Source of the DNA: Amyelois transitella
Lineage: Eukaryota; Arthropoda; Insecta; Lepidoptera; Pyralidae
Length of the DNA stretch: 64,000 bases
Assembly (NCBI RefSeq): GCF_032362555.1
Contig: NC_083516.1
Span: 2,319,001-2,383,000 of the forward strand
Direction of reading: 5' to 3'
Both the position numbers and the translations under genes were made by a program. Positions 10,362-23,300 of this stretch are shown in pieces. How positions within the stretch are numbered: position 1 is the stretch's first letter; every line of letters starts with the position of its first letter. The notes beneath the pieces were generated by a model, which was not told where the DNA came from, did no database searches, and saw only the letters and a program-made list of their open reading frames with translations.

Positions 10362-13300
10362 ATGGCACAAAATCAAGGGGAGGTTCAAGTGGGCACACCG
10401 AACCAACCCGTGAAAGACAAGGATATCTATGCGTGTCTGCCTGACATACGGTTGAATGGTCCACTCGGTCCTGACGAACCGTGTCCAGGAGGCGAAGAAT
10501 TGCGGTGGCTGCCTGCGCAGGCGACTGACCGGGATCTGGTTATGTACTTAAGAGCTGCTCGTTCTATGGCAGCATTTGCTGGAATGTGTGACGGGGGATC
10601 CCCAGATGACGGCTGTGTAGCTGCTAGCCGTGATGACACTACTATAAATGCATTAGACGTTTTACATGACTCTGGGTATGACCCTGGACGTGCTCTGCAA
10701 GCTCTTGTGAAGTGCCCAGTACCAAAAGGAATTGAAAAGAAATGGTCTGAAGAAGAAACTAAACGATTTGTAAAAGGTATCCGTCAATTTGGTAAGAATT
10801 TTTTCAAAATAAAAAAAGATCTTTTACCTCATAAGGACACTGCGGAACTTGTCGAGTTTTATTATTTGTGGAAAAAGACACCAGGTGCTAGTAGTAATAG
10901 ACCACATAGAAGAAGAAGGCAAGCATCATTAAGGCGAGTGCGTAATACAAGAAACTCACGTGCAGGTACACCTAAAGAACAAACACCTGAAGCTACTCCT
11001 ACAGTTCCCGATACCAATGGTTCTAGACCATCACCAAACCCAAAAGAGGGTGGAGAAATGAGTTCTGTTACAGAAGATGAGAATTCTGAAGAAGACAGTG
11101 ATTCTAGGGAAGCAGGTGATATGGCTAAAGCAGATAATGGCAGGACTGACAATCCTGAAGATTCACCGAGTAGGATGAGGACAAGAAATAAATCTAAAGA
11201 ACAAACTACTCCAAATAGTAAGAAAGGACAAGATGAAAGTGATAATGATTCAAAATCTAAAACAAAACCTAGCAACAAACCAAATACACAAAGTACAAAC
11301 AACAATATAACAGAAAAGGTTTTATCTTCACCAGTCAGCAAAGATGTGAAGAAAAAGGTTTTAGTGTCTAATGGTAAAGTAGATGTATCAAAAGTTAAGA
11401 AGCGTCTTCCAGATGATTCAAAAATAGAAGGTATAATGGATGGGGATGTTCAAATAAAAAAGAAAAAGGCTGAGGAAAATCCCCCTGAGAGCCCATCAGG
11501 AAGTCTAACAAATGACAGTTTTTCAGCAATGGAGGAAATTGTGGAACCTGAGCCTGAAGCTTGTGATTTTAGTTTCAATAAGACTGATAAAGATATTATT
11601 GACCAGAATAAAGAGGCAGAACCTGAGAAATCAAGTTCAAAGCCAGCAGAAACACAGGTCAAGGTTGAAGTAAATCCTGAACCTATAATCAAAACTGAAA
11701 AAGATGCCATGCCAACTGCATTTAAAGTTGTACCAGAAAAGGATGAAAGAAATGTTTTAGATTTTAAAGCTGATACAAATCCACTGAAAAGTGTTGAAAA
11801 TGTTGAATCCAGACCACTTACAATTCCAAATGCAATATTTCCGAAAACAGAACTTATCATTCCTAAAGTTACACCAATGTCTACAGACGCAATGGAAAAA
11901 ATTAAAATCAAAGAAGAAGTGGATACAGAAGAGCAAACACTCAATTTGCAAAAAGATGATATCCATAAGGATCCACTTGCACATCGTCCTGGACATCCAC
12001 TGAACCAAAATAATAAACCACTTAATTTAGAAAATACTAATTTCTTTGTCAAAGACAGTCATATTTATAATCCTAAATTAAATCATAGCATAAAAATTGA
12101 AGGTGGAATGCCAAATAATATATTCAATCCCATGAATATTCCCAAAGATAATCCCCTCATAAGAAATGCAAAAGACTTCTCTACGGGATTACCTTCATTT
12201 CCATATCCTCCCAACATAAATTTTGCTAGTGATCCTAGTAAACATAACCCTCATATGAATCCACTTAAAACGGTTATTAAATTAGAACCAAGAGATGAAA
12301 CCAGTGAAATGAAAAACCAGAATACAGCAGAAATATTTACAGCAACAATATCAACAGCAAGTAAGGTGGACTCCCCCAATGCACCAAGACTGGATACATT
12401 GCAAAGAATTAGCCCATCACCTACTAACACAAGGGGCTCCTCGCCTCCTCCAATGGAACATCCAACTACTACCAATACAGAACCAATTTCTCCAGCTCAA
12501 GAAAATAAGGAATCTGATGTTGATGATAAACAGCCAACAGACTTGAAGACACAACCAATGCCTCCTAAATTAGACTCTCGAGAAAATAGTTTGAGACAAC
12601 CTCTATTCCAACCTCCTGTTAGGCCAGAAAATCTTGGAGTGAGATCCACAGAGGCACCCTCGATCCCTGTATCAGGTCAAAGTATGCCTCCTCCTCTCAG
12701 CCAGCCAACCATTGCTGGTTTGCTTCCTCCTGGTCCATTGATATCTGTAGGAAGCGGTTCAAATGTCGGACCCTATGGGTTCATGCCTACTTCTTTATAT
12801 GGACACCCTGGACATCCTGGTCTAGATAAACCAGGTTCACTACCACCATTAATACAACAAGTGCCCCCATCACACAGCCTTCCAGGCAGTAATTTAATAC
12901 CACCTCCATCTAATCCAAGTGACTCAATGCCCCAGGACTTAAAGATCAAACAAGAAGTGCCTGACAATATGCCGGCTAATCTGTCTACACAGGGTACAGA
13001 TCCATTGCAGTCATTGAAAGAAGTTAAAGTGCCTGGTTATCCCATTGGAAGTGCCATAGCACAACACTTAAGTACAGAAAGAGATAGAGAATCTATATCA
13101 AGTGTTGAGAATAATAGTAGACCACCAAGTCAACCTACAAATGAAGGTTCTAATATGCCTAGTGCATTCCTTGGACCTAGAATAGAGAGTATAAAGAAGG
13201 AACCTGACTTTTTGCACCAACCTCACATTTCTTCTGCAAATACAAGTCAAGGCAGTGGTTCAGATTCAGTGAGTACTGTGCCTCCAGTAAAGAGTCCCCA

Positions 13301-15854
13301 TACTCCAACTCCAATTAAGAGTCAACCAAGTCATAATGGAACTCCAGGTCATGGCCCCCATCCTTCAGCCACAACCTCACCCTTCTCAAGGCATTTAACC
13401 AGTCCATCACAACCGCGACAAATATCTGCCTCCCCTGTCCAACCCAATACTCCGGTATCACATTCAGCTCTTAATTTGATGAACCCAACGCCACTTACAA
13501 TACCTGCAACTATACCAGGACCAGTAATGCATTCTGGACAGCAACCGGGACATCCACATCCCCATCCATTTGCATCGCCTCTTCATCATCCACATCATCC
13601 TTTGTTGCATCCTTCAATCTTTCAACTCTCAGCAGCTGCGGCCGCACATGCAATGCATCCTTATTACCCACACCCACATCCTGGGTATTCAATGCCTTAC
13701 CCCTACCCATATGGTCCATTACCACAACCACATCCAATACCACCAATGCATCCTGGATCTAGCACGCCAGGACGGCATGATCCAGTTAAACCGTCAACAA
13801 TCGAATCTACGACGATGCTTAGCTCTCATCACAGTACCAGTTCTTCAGTGACTACCAGATCCTTAAGAGAAATATCAGAGAGTAGTGATGACCCGAGAAA
13901 TCCGAATGCAACAGAAAGACATCAGTTGCACGAGACTACTATGACGCATCATCATTCCACAAGCCATCACAGTGCAGTGCACACGAGTACAGAAAAACAA
14001 CCCAGTCATGCTGGCGGGGGGACCAATCATACCCTATCTATATCTCATTCTACTTCTAGTAGTTCTTCCCAGTCTATCCAACATAAAATTAATACACAAC
14101 AGAAAAGTAGCTCTCATTCAAGCTCTCCCCATCACTTATCAGCCAGTGTTTCTCAAACAACCAGTTCTTCTTCGAGTGTTAATGTCACAAATAATCATAC
14201 ACATCATCACTCGCATCATTTAGCTCACCATCCAGAGCGGTTGTCCCCGGCTGATTCTATGTTATTAAGACATCATCCCAAAATGCTCCCAGGCAATCCA
14301 AATCACCTTATGATTCAACCCCCATCAATGGGTCATCCAATGGGGCTTGGCCTACCTCCTGGACCTGGTCCCAGTTCAATTGAAAGCTTACGTTTGCACG
14401 CTCAGGCTGCTGCGGGATTACAGGCTCATAGATCCGGATCCCCTCATCAATTAGCCCATGGTCATCCTCATTTACGCGGGCCATCAAGGCCGTTGGCTGA
14501 CGAAACGCCTGAGCTCAAACTTGAAACACAATCTCAGCCAGAAGAGGAAGAAGTTCCAAGCCCAGCACATATACCTCACGGGCCTAGTCCAGAGCCTAAA
14601 ATCGAAGATACAGAATGTCATAGATCACAGTCAGCAATATTCTTAAGGCATTGGAACCGTGGCGATTATAATTCGTGCACGCGAACTGATCTTATCTTCA
14701 AACCAGTGCCAGAATCAAAGTTGGCACGAAAACGTGAGGAGCGGCTGCGGAAACAAGCAGAAAGAGATAGAGAGGAAAGAGAAAAGATAGCTCAACAAGC
14801 ACATCGAAAGATAGCGACACCTGAGAAACCCGATACTAAACCGCCATCCAGAGGGGCGATAGAAACTATAACATCACCATATGACAGGTTTCCAAGGCCT
14901 CCTGGTTATCCTGACACCCCGGCTTTACGACAATTATCCGAGTATGCACGCCCGCATGCCGGATTTAGCCCTGGGAATTTACCACGTCATTGCATGGATC
15001 CCATGCTACAATATCAGCTCTCTTCTATGTATGGTGCTGCGGGTGCGCGAGAGCGGCTCGAACTAGAACATCTCGAAAGAGAAAAGAGAGACAGGGAGAT
15101 AAGGGAACTACGAGAGCGAGAGTTAAACGATAGGTTAAAAGAAGAATTGTTAAAAAATAACGTCGGTCCCCGTGCACTCGACCCACATTGGTTGGAAATG
15201 CACAGAAGATACGGAATGCCGCCTCCGCCGCCGCAAGGCGCGATACCTGTTCAATTCGGTTTATACCCTCCGGGACACGGGCCAGCGGCCCTGTCGCAGT
15301 TGGAGCGCGAGCGCTTGGAACGGTTGGGCATCCCGCCTGCAGCTGCCTCGGGCGCTCCGCCCTCCGTGCCGGTATCGGCGGCGCCGGGCCACCACCCGCA
15401 TCATCCGCACCCCGGCGTGGCGGCCGCGCAGCTCGAGGCGGCTGAGCGACTCGCCCTCGCCGCGGATCCGATGGTGCGACTCCAGATGGCAGGGATCAAT
15501 CCCGAGTATCACGCTCACACTCACGCGCATACTCACGCACATTCACACACTCACTTGCACCTGCACCCGGGTCAGCAAGCGGCGGCGCAGGCCCAGCAAG
15601 AGGCGCTGGGGCTGGGGCTGGGGGCGGGCGGGCCGTACCGGCCGCTGCCTCACCCGGACCTGCTGGGGCGGCCGTACGCGGAGCAGCTGGCGCAGCAGGC
15701 GGCGGCGCACGAGCAGCTGCAGCGCCAGTTGCTGCTGGAGCGCGAGCGCGGGTTCCTGCACCCGGCGCACCACGAGGACTTCCTGCGGCAGCAGCGCGAG
15801 CGCGAGCTCAAGGTGCGCGCGCTGGAGGAGGCGGCCCGCGCCTCGCGCCCGTAG
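10362..15854 (+). CDS. Gug: Grunge/Atrophin (RERE-family) transcriptional corepressor
   Basis: One uninterrupted 1830-codon ORF. Residues about 20-120 form an ELM2-type domain ('[19 protein letters not shown]', '[14 protein letters not shown]'); about 126-175 a SANT domain ('[20 protein letters not shown]') followed by a basic stretch, the arrangement of RERE/Atrophin. The middle is Ser/Pro-rich, with His-rich runs at about 1060-1130 and 1150-1290. The conserved Atrophin C-terminus starts near 1425 ('[20 protein letters not shown]'), with Arg/Glu-rich helices at 1445-1485, 1560-1597 and 1770-1828. ALRQLSEY at 1521-1528 fits the ALxxLxxY Atro-box that binds Tailless-type nuclear receptors in this family. 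Atrophins recruit histone deacetylases and G9a-type methyltransferase; nuclear. A stop lies eight codons upstream of the ATG (10338-10340). Odd: no intron in 5.5 kb, and a sharp rise in GC after about 15170. An N-terminal BAH domain, present in vertebrate RERE, is not seen. Confidence 0.95.
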   Translation: MAQNQGEVQVGTPNQPVKDKDIYACLPDIRLNGPLGPDEPCPGGEELRWLPAQATDRDLVMYLRAARSMAAFAGMCDGGSPDDGCVAASRDDTTINALDVLHDSGYDPGRALQALVKCPVPKGIEKKWSEEETKRFVKGIRQFGKNFFKIKKDLLPHKDTAELVEFYYLWKKTPGASSNRPHRRRRQASLRRVRNTRNSRAGTPKEQTPEATPTVPDTNGSRPSPNPKEGGEMSSVTEDENSEEDSDSREAGDMAKADNGRTDNPEDSPSRMRTRNKSKEQTTPNSKKGQDESDNDSKSKTKPSNKPNTQSTNNNITEKVLSSPVSKDVKKKVLVSNGKVDVSKVKKRLPDDSKIEGIMDGDVQIKKKKAEENPPESPSGSLTNDSFSAMEEIVEPEPEACDFSFNKTDKDIIDQNKEAEPEKSSSKPAETQVKVEVNPEPIIKTEKDAMPTAFKVVPEKDERNVLDFKADTNPLKSVENVESRPLTIPNAIFPKTELIIPKVTPMSTDAMEKIKIKEEVDTEEQTLNLQKDDIHKDPLAHRPGHPLNQNNKPLNLENTNFFVKDSHIYNPKLNHSIKIEGGMPNNIFNPMNIPKDNPLIRNAKDFSTGLPSFPYPPNINFASDPSKHNPHMNPLKTVIKLEPRDETSEMKNQNTAEIFTATISTASKVDSPNAPRLDTLQRISPSPTNTRGSSPPPMEHPTTTNTEPISPAQENKESDVDDKQPTDLKTQPMPPKLDSRENSLRQPLFQPPVRPENLGVRSTEAPSIPVSGQSMPPPLSQPTIAGLLPPGPLISVGSGSNVGPYGFMPTSLYGHPGHPGLDKPGSLPPLIQQVPPSHSLPGSNLIPPPSNPSDSMPQDLKIKQEVPDNMPANLSTQGTDPLQSLKEVKVPGYPIGSAIAQHLSTERDRESISSVENNSRPPSQPTNEGSNMPSAFLGPRIESIKKEPDFLHQPHISSANTSQGSGSDSVSTVPPVKSPHTPTPIKSQPSHNGTPGHGPHPSATTSPFSRHLTSPSQPRQISASPVQPNTPVSHSALNLMNPTPLTIPATIPGPVMHSGQQPGHPHPHPFASPLHHPHHPLLHPSIFQLSAAAAAHAMHPYYPHPHPGYSMPYPYPYGPLPQPHPIPPMHPGSSTPGRHDPVKPSTIESTTMLSSHHSTSSSVTTRSLREISESSDDPRNPNATERHQLHETTMTHHHSTSHHSAVHTSTEKQPSHAGGGTNHTLSISHSTSSSSSQSIQHKINTQQKSSSHSSSPHHLSASVSQTTSSSSSVNVTNNHTHHHSHHLAHHPERLSPADSMLLRHHPKMLPGNPNHLMIQPPSMGHPMGLGLPPGPGPSSIESLRLHAQAAAGLQAHRSGSPHQLAHGHPHLRGPSRPLADETPELKLETQSQPEEEEVPSPAHIPHGPSPEPKIEDTECHRSQSAIFLRHWNRGDYNSCTRTDLIFKPVPESKLARKREERLRKQAERDREEREKIAQQAHRKIATPEKPDTKPPSRGAIETITSPYDRFPRPPGYPDTPALRQLSEYARPHAGFSPGNLPRHCMDPMLQYQLSSMYGAAGARERLELEHLEREKRDREIRELRERELNDRLKEELLKNNVGPRALDPHWLEMHRRYGMPPPPPQGAIPVQFGLYPPGHGPAALSQLERERLERLGIPPAAASGAPPSVPVSAAPGHHPHHPHPGVAAAQLEAAERLALAADPMVRLQMAGINPEYHAHTHAHTHAHSHTHLHLHPGQQAAAQAQQEALGLGLGAGGPYRPLPHPDLLGRPYAEQLAQQAAAHEQLQRQLLLERERGFLHPAHHEDFLRQQRERELKVRALEEAARASRP

Positions 15855-16229
15855 TGCCCCGCGTCCTAGCGCCCTCCGCCCGACTCCGTCGTTATTGTTG
15901 TTGAGTGATAACTACCAGAGTGGAGTTCGATACCTTAACACTGATAGGTTCACGTGTAGTGTGCTGACCGTAAAACCAGTGTAATGTTCATCTGTAATAA
16001 TACACTTGTAATATAATAAATAAGAAGTGTTCACTTCTAGAGTATTGATGACGGAAATTATTTCATAAGTATGTGTGTGTTACAGTTGTAATTTATATTT
16101 ATGTAATTTTATAATGATTTTATAGTTGCATGGTCTCGTAGTATGCTTATTTTCCATGCTCAAATTTTTATTTTTAACAACTAGTCATAATTAAAATTTT
16201 AATGAATATTAAGAAACGAGTCACAATAA
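15855..16229 (+). terminator. Grunge 3' UTR with poly(A) signal
   Basis: The first AATAAA after the stop is at 16015-16020. The transcript may run on through the tandem repeat: a further AATAAA lies near 16580. Confidence 0.5.
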
Positions 16230-16479
16230 GTGAAAATTGGCATAGAATACCTTATCATGTGCTACTTGAAAAATTTATGTTTTTACACAATATGTGAAAA
16301 TTGGCATAGAATACCTTATCATGTGCTACTTGAAAAATTTATGTTTTTACACAATATGTGAAAATTGGCATAGAATACCTTATCATGTGCTACTTGAAAA
16401 ATGTATGTTTTTACACAATATGTGAAAATTGGCATAGAATACCTTATCATGTGCTACTTGAAAAATTTATGTTTTTACA
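16230..16479 (+). repeat. 64 bp tandem repeat, four copies
   Basis: Units begin 'GTGAAAATTGGCATAGAATA' at 16230, 16294, 16358 and 16422, each exactly 64 bases apart; the last lacks only its final few bases. The copies are almost identical (for example one T-to-G in 'AAATTTATG' of copy 3), so the array is young. It lies just downstream of the Grunge coding region and its first poly(A) signal. Confidence 0.95.
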
Positions 16480-19400
16480 TGGGTTATTTGACTGAAAACA
16501 GTTTAATGGTTCAGAATTATATAAGCTAGCTTTTACCCCAAGTTTCAAGAGAAGATTCGTTCGGTAACACGTGAAGAAATAATAAACAAACTTTCTTTCG
16601 TAATTTTATTAGTTTGGAGATATATTATTACAACTTATATGCAACAACCTTGAAATATTCTTTCAATTCAAATATTCTCTTAAAGCGCCCACACTGTCGC
16701 TTCTTCTGCTCATCCAGACTTATAATAAAGCGAAAAGATCCAATGAAATTTGGTACACAAATAGAATAGAATAACATAAGCTTTAATTTTTTTCTGAAAA
16801 TTCCATGGGAGCTAAGTCCTGCGCAAAAGCTGTAAAGTCCATAATCTATTAAAATTTTTATTTATGTAGAAGATACCTACGTATTTATCACTCATCAAAT
16901 ATTTGAATGCAGTCAAATAACTTATTACTATATAACAAAGGTGCTGTTTCTTCGCGTGTGACAGTATATTATAATTATTGTATTTTCACAAAACAAATGT
17001 CCAGAAAAAATATGTTTCTTCAAGAAATTCAACTCTTGTCAAAGCAGGTGTAAGCAAATATTTTGGTTAGATATATCAACTCGGGAAATTACATACATAT
17101 AATCTTAAATATTTCTTTTGTGTAAGACAAAGCCAAAAGTACTATAGGCAAGTTTTATAGCAATCTATATATTTTCATGATTTAAAATTATAAAAACGGC
17201 ATATTCTCCATTTTCATGTGGTTTTCTACAGTAATCTAATGCCTATTTAAAAATAGTTCAAAATAGATACGCCATGCGCATACAGTACTAGTATCAGGGG
17301 CTGTCTTTTTCAATAAACTAAAGAGAATAAATACACAAGGGATGAGTCTTTAATGATATTACCAAAAGTTAAGTAAGTTTTCTCAAAGTTCATTATTATA
17401 CAACGATTAAAACTACTTGCCGATTAAAATGTTGACTTTACGGTTTATTTATGTTGTTGCCTGTACCCCAGACTAAAAGGTTTTTTTTTTCATCGACATG
17501 GCAGGGGTGAGATGGTAAAATTTATCACCGAATTACAAAGTCTTGATTACAGTTATATTTATATCGATCACTCTTACTATGTATTTCTTAGAATCAATTT
17601 CCGTAAAATATATTTACGTTGTTTTAACATAATTTATTATTCCCATAATGGTATTTATTAAGATAGTTCTTACATACATACATAAAATCACGCCTCTTTC
17701 CCGGAGGGGTAGGCAGAGACTACCTCTTTCCACTTGCCACGATCTCTGCATATTTCCTTCGCTTCATCCACATTCATAACTCTCTTCATGCAAGCTCGGC
17801 GGTTTCGGGTACTTTTGACCTGACCCTTTACCAGGACGTCCTTAATTTGATCAAGATACGTTCGTCTAGGTCTTCCCACTCCGACCTTTCCCTCTACACC
17901 CTCCATGTAGGTATATCTGCTTAGTCAACCTGTTTTCATTCATCCTCTCCACATGACCGAACCATCTCAACATACCCTTTTCTATTCCTGTAACTACATC
18001 TTCTTTCACATCACAACATTCTCTTATCACGCTGTTCCTTATCCTGTCACTCAATTTCACACCCATCATACTCCTTAACGCTCTCATTTCCACTGCATTT
18101 ATTCTGCTTTCGTGCTTCGTTTGCCATACCCAACTTTCACTCCTATACATTAATGTCGGGACCAACACGCCCCTATGCACAGCCAGTCGAGCCTGTTTGG
18201 ATAGTTTCTGACTGCTCATAAAGGCATACAAAGCTCCATTCACCATGTTCCCCGCGTTCACTCTCCTTTCAATATCACTATCACACTTGCCATCTGATGT
18301 AAACTTTGATCCTAGATATACTAACTCTTTCACTTGCTCAACTATTTCTCCTCCAATCAAAATATTACATGCTGTCATTTCTTTCTCCATTTCAAAAACC
18401 ATAGATAGTTCTTATTTGAGATATTTTCAAATGTGTGTTGACAAGTGGTTTTATGTATGGAAAAATCATACCACATATCTATCAGTGTTACTCTATGAGA
18501 TCTGCACAAATTAATTACAAATATTTAGTCAAAGTTACGAAATAACTTTTAATAAAAAACTAGTGACTCTGACAACTCGTAGTAAATGATTTTCTCTTTA
18601 AAAATATTTGTGCTTATTTTGTGCAAATCTTTAAATAATAAATCTGATCTTATTGCCTTATATGCAATAATTTAACGATAAATTAAGATATTGTGGTATA
18701 GTAAATGCCAGTTGCACATGGTTGTACCAATTTATATTGAGCGTTATTACCGCCGGCCACTCAGCGTTATGACTGCTTACAATAGCCATATATTAGTTTC
18801 CCGTATTTATGTTTCATAAATATGAGTTTATGGTCATTTGACACAAAACTACGAAGTTTTCCTACTTACTCGTTTTGTCAAAAAATTTGACTAATAAGAA
18901 TTGAATTAACGCGGAAAGTGTGTATGAACCTATCGCTTTCACCACGAAAAAAGTTATATTCTGAGTTAATTTAATTGTGCCTACAGGTAAATGGTTTTTG
19001 TAACATTAATGTTAACGCAAGTTGTGAAAAACACGTTTTGTAAATAATAAATTACTTGAAATTGAGAAGAAAGGTTTGAAAACTAAGTACTTTTTTTTCA
19101 ATGGAATCCAGACTTTGTCTCCGTCATTTAAATTTTCAATTAACGATTTACAATTAATGCCAAATATTGGCATTGTATGAAGAAAATTAAATAGCTGTGT
19201 GAAATTTGTAATTATAAATGTTATAATTACAATAGTAACATAAAGACAAAATTTTCGTCGTACAGTTAAGGACATAAAACTATGGAACAGTTATATAGAT
19301 AAACACGCAAACGTTATCGACATGACGATATTTTCTATATGCACTACAAAAATAAGTTACGCGATAATAAATGGTAAAATCTAGTAAGTCTTAAGTAATT

Positions 19401-20349
19401 TGTAAGTTGTAATTTTCGCCCAATGTACACATTCAATAATTAACTCTATTGCACTGTAATGTAATATAAAATCCATTTGTAACAAATCCTTTTAGAATTG
19501 AAGTTATTTATGTAAGATATATTAGATATCTTTACTAATTTCATAAGGCGCTTTTTAGATGTTACGTTGGGTAAAGCCATAGTTTTCATTCTGACATTAA
19601 AAGAGATGAGTATTATTTTTAGAGAAAAATTATATCTTAATTAAGAGGTTGCGTGTCGGTTTAAAACTTCATTTATTTAGACAATAAGGTTAAATGGATG
19701 TCTTAGTGCTTTTGTGTAAATTTTTTTGAATAATATATGTGGAAAAATTCCGTTTGCGTTTTTGTTGGCCGCTTACATCCTTTTATTATGTTTATATTTA
19801 GATGATTTCTGTTTTCTGAGAGGAAACCTACATTTGCGACAAGATTCAATTTCTCTCGCTAACACATTTATTTATATTCACCAAATATCAAAGGTAGAGT
19901 TCAGCTTTTTCTGTATCTATTTTATTAAGGCATGTAATATCTGTCATATTTACTTCCTGAGCACATAATGAATATTCGAAAAAAAAACTAAATATTCGAA
20001 GATAGAAAAGTTTGATTTTGTTCTGTAAGAAGATATAAGTAGGTTTCTTCTTTCTAGCATCTTTAAAAAGTTCTTATATCATTTCAACGATTGTTCGCTA
20101 TAATGCACCTTATTATTTATTACTATTGGACATATTTTTCTAATACCCCAATTTATGTAACCCCTCTATTTACAACTTCCTTTTTATTATTCTGACATAC
20201 CGTCATCTGCTGCTGACTTGAAAGCATCATAAAACAAATCTTCGGAAAATTTTATACCATTATTTTTATCGACTTAGTATAGTTACTAGCGTCAGTTTGA
20301 TCGATATTTTATACAGTTGAAGTGTGGGATTTGGTAAACAAATAGTAAA
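16480..20349. other. Gene-free AT-rich region
   Basis: No exon-like ORF with splice sites was found on either strand. Apart from the RTE insertion at 17661-18414, the region is AT-rich and carries only small palindromes, such as GTAATTATAA/TTATAATTAC at 19208-19230. The right end must contain the promoter of the gene starting at 20350. Confidence 0.6.
17661..18414 (-). mobile_element. 5'-truncated RTE-clade LINE with 12 bp target-site duplication
   Basis: Same LINE family as 4340-5188, with closely similar protein ('[15 protein letters not shown]', '[12 protein letters not shown]'). The reading frame is broken near 17905 by a 4-base insertion relative to the other copy, splitting the C-terminus into two overlapping ORFs. 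AGATAGTTCTTA is repeated at 17661-17672 and 18403-18414, marking the target-site duplication. The tail is (ATGT)n on the minus strand. Confidence 0.92.
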
Positions 20350-23300
20350 ATGGGGCTTACCAGCAATACGGGACTTTTAGCTAGTGTCACTGACAAGCCA
20401 TCGTTCCCGAGAGAAAAGGTATGTTGATACCAGTCTTTTGCTTCCTATACCTCAAGCAGTTAGCTCGGGGTCCTCTTAAACAGCGTATAAACTGATATAA
20501 CATGGTGCAAAAACGCTGTATGCCCGACTAGACACTGTCTTAGTTAATGGGTATAGTTTTTAGTCATAATGCCATTTAGTCCCCAATAAATTCTTCCTCC
20601 TGGCGTTAGTCCCGGTAGGTAACATCCTCACCTCGTAGAGGAGCGCTGGACTGGCTGGAGGACTTTAACTTTGATCATAGTTAAAGCTGCGTGCCGTGCC
20701 GTGTGGTTCCCGGCACCCATAAAAAAAAGAATAGAACCACTCCGCCTCATTTCCATGGATGTCGTAAAAAGCGACTAAAGGATAGGCTTATAAACGTGAG
20801 ATTTTTCTTTTAGGCGATGGGCTAGCAACCTGTCACTATTTGAATCTAAATTCTATCACTACCTCAAACAGCTGAACGGGGCCTATCAGTCTTTACAAGA
20901 CTGTTGGCTCTGTCTTCCCCGTAAGGGATAAAGACGTGATTATATGTATGTATGTCGTATGTATGTAAAGCTGCATAAAAAGAATATGCCTATTCTACTA
21001 CATTCAAAGGGAGGAAATTGAATTGTTATTACTATAAAGTAACGGGAACCACACGACACAATCTCCTCTGGCAGGAATGATGAAGTGAGTGATGAACAGT
21101 CAACGTTTTTTTCGTCGTAGTTCATTATATTTATTTAGAAATAATGTGTTGTATTTCACTAATAATTTATTTCTAATACCCCACAGAGTCAGATAGACTT
21201 AAGATGCGACGTATCACCAGCGCCGTTCATGCTGCGGCCGTACGCTGGGTTGTACAACCCGTTCCCGCATTCCTGTTCAGTGCTGTGCAACCATCCTGCC
21301 GACACAGAGGCCAAGGAGGTCGTTAGGAGGGCAAAAGACAGCTGGGTAAGATCTAAAGTATACAAGTTCCTTCTACCAATTTATTCTTCCGTAGCCTGTC
21401 AAACTGGAAAGACGTGTGTGAATTAGCTCCGTGTAAAAATACGAATATTCAGTGCAAAAAGTTGTCATCGAATATTATTTTCTTCTTCATTTCTCATATC
21501 TTGTAATACTACCTACACACACATTAAAAATATGGATTGTTACCCATTGCATGCTGGGTTTACCTTTAATTGGTCGATCAATTAGAACTAATTCTTTTAT
21601 ACATGTATCATCTTTGTATATTATGTTGTTTCGATTGTTGGTGAACTAAATAAATAAATAAATAAATAAAAAAAAAAGGTTCCAATTTATAAAAAACGAA
21701 TAAATTGAAAATTGGCGAATAATCTAACTTACATAGTTTCAGGAATAAAAGCTTATTTCTGGAAAATCTCTTTCATAGTCGAGGTATAGGCGAATCCGAA
21801 GTTTATATTCTGTATTTTTTTATTTATCTACTTCTCAGGGGATTGTGCCCTTTACCATGTTGATGTTGTTGTCGATGGGAAAAATTCGTGAGTATCTAAG
21901 TTTATTTAGTAAGGAGACTTATAAATACGTACTACATACTTGGTTCATTCGACATTTCTTATGTACTTTATTCTTTAGGTTCTGGAAGGGAAATCTCATT
22001 ACATCCCAGAAGACCTTACGAAGTTCCAAGACCAAAATTCTTCGGAGAAAATAAGGAGTCCTCATGACATCGTCACGGAGGATATGTTTAGACGGTATGT
22101 ACTCTGTAGAAGAGCCTGGTGTTTTATTTTTGACTATTGGGTTTGGTTAAGCCTGATTTGTAAATAAAACTTCATCCGCAATTTTATTCGCAGCAATATT
22201 GGATCAGGGTAAAAGCTGCTTGTTTTCTCAAGGTTCAGACAGTGGAACAGATCCGTAAAGTTCTTTCAACCTCTTGCTTTAAGGTACACGGAGACTGACT
22301 CTCGTCCACATACGCCAGCGCCGACCCTCGCCAGCGGCAAGTCCAGGGGGTCCAGGCGATGTCTCACGCCAGACCAACCGCATCAGAGGACAGCTATCGT
22401 GCTGGACTTGCGAAGGAGTCACAGTCAGGTTTGGATTTTGACTGAAATTTCTAGGCTTAGGGTCAAGAAAAAATACTCACTGCTGGATTTTATAAATTGC
22501 GATTAAGTACTTTGAAGTACCTTGTGGTTTTTAGTACATTTGAATAGGACCACTCCATCTTTTTCCCGTGAAGTTTGTAAGAGGCTATATCTATAACTAG
22601 CTGTGCCCGCGACTTCGTCCGCGTGGAATAGATATATACAGGCGGTCACGCGTATTAGAAAGAACGCTGGTTCGCCGTATTAAATGTTTCGCTGCAAATT
22701 GCTTATAACGACTATATCTCAAAACCTATTCGTCTGATTTATATACTGTAAATGGCAATTTTAGTCTACATGAAAAGCCGAAAGTAATAAACATATTTAT
22801 TTGGATAAGGATTAATACTGAAATAAAGAAAATTGGTTTCAAAATAACTTATGTTTATAATGAAAAAATAATCTTAAAAAATGAACATAAAAGTGGTTAT
22901 TGTAAGTAAACCTTAAGAGATAGATATATGCTCTCGCGGACTTTTTTGTGGCAAAAAATGAGTACTTCACATCTTTAGTACATTGTTTTACTATATCTTT
23001 GTTGGTTTGCGCAGCGTTCGCGTGGAAAGCTCGCAGATGGCCGACTCATTCAACTTTCACCTGCATTGTTGACGTTTCCCGTAGGAAATCCGGGATAAAA
23101 TGTAGCCTATAGCCTTCCTCGATAAATAGACTATCTAACAGTGAAAGAATTATTCAAATCGGTTCAGTAGTTTCTGAGATTAGCGCGTTTAAACAAACAA
23201 ACAAACAAACAAACAAAACAAACTCTTCAGCTTTATAATATTAGTATAGATGTATAAATACGTTTACCTAGGACGTGCTAGCGCAAAAGGTTCAAAGTTG

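Noticed and set aside
15172-15984. 270-codon + strand ORF and several minus-strand ORFs overlapping the end of Grunge
   Set aside because: They are Arg/Ser- or Gln/Arg-rich shadows of the GC-rich coding frame; the Grunge frame has the conserved domains.
16230-16479. CRISPR-like array
   Set aside because: Units are contiguous 64-mers without spacers, in a eukaryotic genome.
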